Part shown: positions 4,063-5,056 of the stretch, in pieces | How the letters are laid out: each line of letters opens with the position of its first letter | Position numbering within the stretch: position 1 is the stretch's first letter | NCBI GenBank assembly: GCA_963545585.1 | Contig: CAUUKX010000129.1 | Span: forward strand, 1-5,056 | Direction: 5' to 3' | Origin: W11650 sp963545585 | GTDB taxonomy: Bacteria > Bacillota > Clostridia > Lachnospirales > Vallitaleaceae | Length of the DNA: 5,056 nucleotides | Notes under the pieces: generated by a model | Databases searched by the model: none | Seen by the model: the letters and a program-made list of their open reading frames with translations, nothing else | What the model was told of the DNA's origin: nothing | Position numbers and translations under genes: made by a program

Positions 4063-5056
4063 ATGAATTTAAGAGAGCGGCAATATGAACGGGAAAAATT
4101 ATTGTTAAGTCCGTATGCCTGTTTCAGCGAAAATGCGCAGAACAGCCGGGAGCGATCGGAGGCGCCCTGCGATATGCGGACGGATTTTCAAAGAGACCGG
4201 GACAGGATTCTGCATTCTAAGTCCTTTCGCCGGTTAAAGCATAAGACGCAGGTTTTTATTGCGCCGGAGGGCGACCATTACCGGACGCGGCTGACGCATA
4301 CCTTAGAGGTGGCACAGATTGCCCGGACGATTGCCCGGTCGCTGTCGCTCAATGAGGATTTGACCGAAGCGATTGCACTGGGGCATGATTTGGGGCATAC
4401 CCCCTTTGGTCATGCCGGTGAGCGGGCGTTAGCCGATGCCTGCCGGGAAATCATCCCGGAAGATCCGATTTCTTTTGAACACAATGAGCAAAGCCTGCGG
4501 ATTGTGGAGTGTCTGGAAAATAATTATCAGGGTTTAAATCTGACCAAAGAGGTCAGGGACGGGATTTTAAATCATCCCAGCCGCTGTCAGCCCTCTACGC
4601 TCGAAGGCAAGGCTGTCCGGCTGGCGGATAAGATTGCCTATATCAATCATGATATTGACGATGCACTGCGGGGTAAAGTGCTGCATGAGGAAGATTTGCC
4701 GGAGCATTTGACGCAGGTTCTAGGCAGAAACATCAAGGAGCGTTTAGATACCCTGATTCATGATGTGGTGTGGAACTCTCTGGATAAGCCGGATGTCTAT
4801 ATGTCACCGGAAATTGACAAGGCGATGATGGAACTGCGCCAGTATATGTTTCAGCATGTTTATACTGGCTCGCGGGCTAAAGATGAGGATTTTAAAGCTC
4901 AGCGCATGCTGAAAGCGTTGTTTGAACATTTTATTCGCCACCCGGAGGAGCTGCCGGAGGAATATGTCCGGCAGATAAGTAAATATCCTTCGCCCAAGCG
5001 AGTGGTGCTGGATTATATTTCCGGCATGACGGATCAATATGCGATTCGCAGGTTTG
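4063..5056 (+). CDS. dGTPase-like HD-domain dNTP triphosphohydrolase (3' end cut)
   Basis: The frame is open for 331 complete codons from the ATG to the window end with no stop. The enzyme family hydrolyses dNTPs, classically dGTP, to the nucleoside plus triphosphate in the cytoplasm, controlling nucleotide pools. The HD metal site is complete: H79 (RLTHTLEVAQIAR), H108 and D109 (GHDLGHTPFGHAGE) and D189 (LADKIAYINHDIDDA). The family motifs RDRILHSKSFRRLKHKTQVF (residues 46-65) and FEHNEQS (138-144) are also present. The start is supported by AAGGGAGG (4049-4056) six bases upstream. The last visible residues (YISGMTDQYAIRRF) match the usual C-terminal end of short clostridial members, about 330-350 residues, so little is missing. 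True substrate preference in this subgroup is uncertain. In many clostridia this gene precedes dnaG and rpoD, which would lie beyond the window. Confidence 0.95.
   Translation, partial: MNLRERQYEREKLLLSPYACFSENAQNSRERSEAPCDMRTDFQRDRDRILHSKSFRRLKHKTQVFIAPEGDHYRTRLTHTLEVAQIARTIARSLSLNEDLTEAIALGHDLGHTPFGHAGERALADACREIIPEDPISFEHNEQSLRIVECLENNYQGLNLTKEVRDGILNHPSRCQPSTLEGKAVRLADKIAYINHDIDDALRGKVLHEEDLPEHLTQVLGRNIKERLDTLIHDVVWNSLDKPDVYMSPEIDKAMMELRQYMFQHVYTGSRAKDEDFKAQRMLKALFEHFIRHPEELPEEYVRQISKYPSPKRVVLDYISGMTDQYAIRRF

Overview
The window looks like chromosomal DNA from a low-to-moderate-GC Firmicute, most likely a clostridial relative. The grounds are strong AGGAGG-type ribosome binding sites, genes tightly packed on one strand, a secreted amidase with a copper-amine-oxidase-like N-terminal domain plus AMIN and SH3 domains, and a short dNTP triphosphohydrolase of the clostridial type. 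All four genes are on the + strand. No genus can be named from this sequence.

Layout. Positions 1-394 hold no convincing gene: they contain a short inverted-repeat element (63-155), a possible promoter (224-252) and the leader of the first gene. A small single-domain cupin follows (395-721). The gap 722-1086 is almost entirely structured DNA: a long imperfect hairpin (729-806), a perfect 11-bp hairpin (817-843, extendable to 813-847) and a second, longer copy of the inverted-repeat element (884-1062) that ends 24 bp before the next start codon. Next is a secreted N-acetylmuramoyl-L-alanine amidase (1087-3036). The gap after it carries a sigma-D-like promoter match and an RNA leader that can fold as a three-way junction (3105-3191). 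These lie ahead of a cytoplasmic protein of unknown function (3225-3818). A weak hairpin and a good intrinsic terminator (3914-3955) close that unit. The last gene, a dGTPase-like HD-domain enzyme (4063 to the window end), is cut off probably only a few to about 20 residues short.

The most notable content is non-coding. The two elements at 63-155 and 884-1062 share 12-bp terminal inverted repeats (CTCAACTTTCCC / GGGAAAGTTGAG), a nearly identical right end and a 46-bp GC-rich internal unit. Each is directly flanked by a 7-bp direct repeat (TTCTTTG/TTCTTTA and TAACTAA/TAACTAA). This is the signature of a small non-autonomous transposable element (MITE). The longer copy has two internal units whose hairpin stems differ by paired, compensating changes. 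No transposase is encoded in the window.

The four genes do not form an obvious single pathway. The amidase remodels the cell wall. The dGTPase-like enzyme acts on nucleotide pools and in clostridia often lies upstream of dnaG and rpoD, which cannot be seen here. The structured intergenic regions and the terminator suggest at least three transcription units: cupin, amidase with or without the unknown gene, and the dGTPase-like gene.
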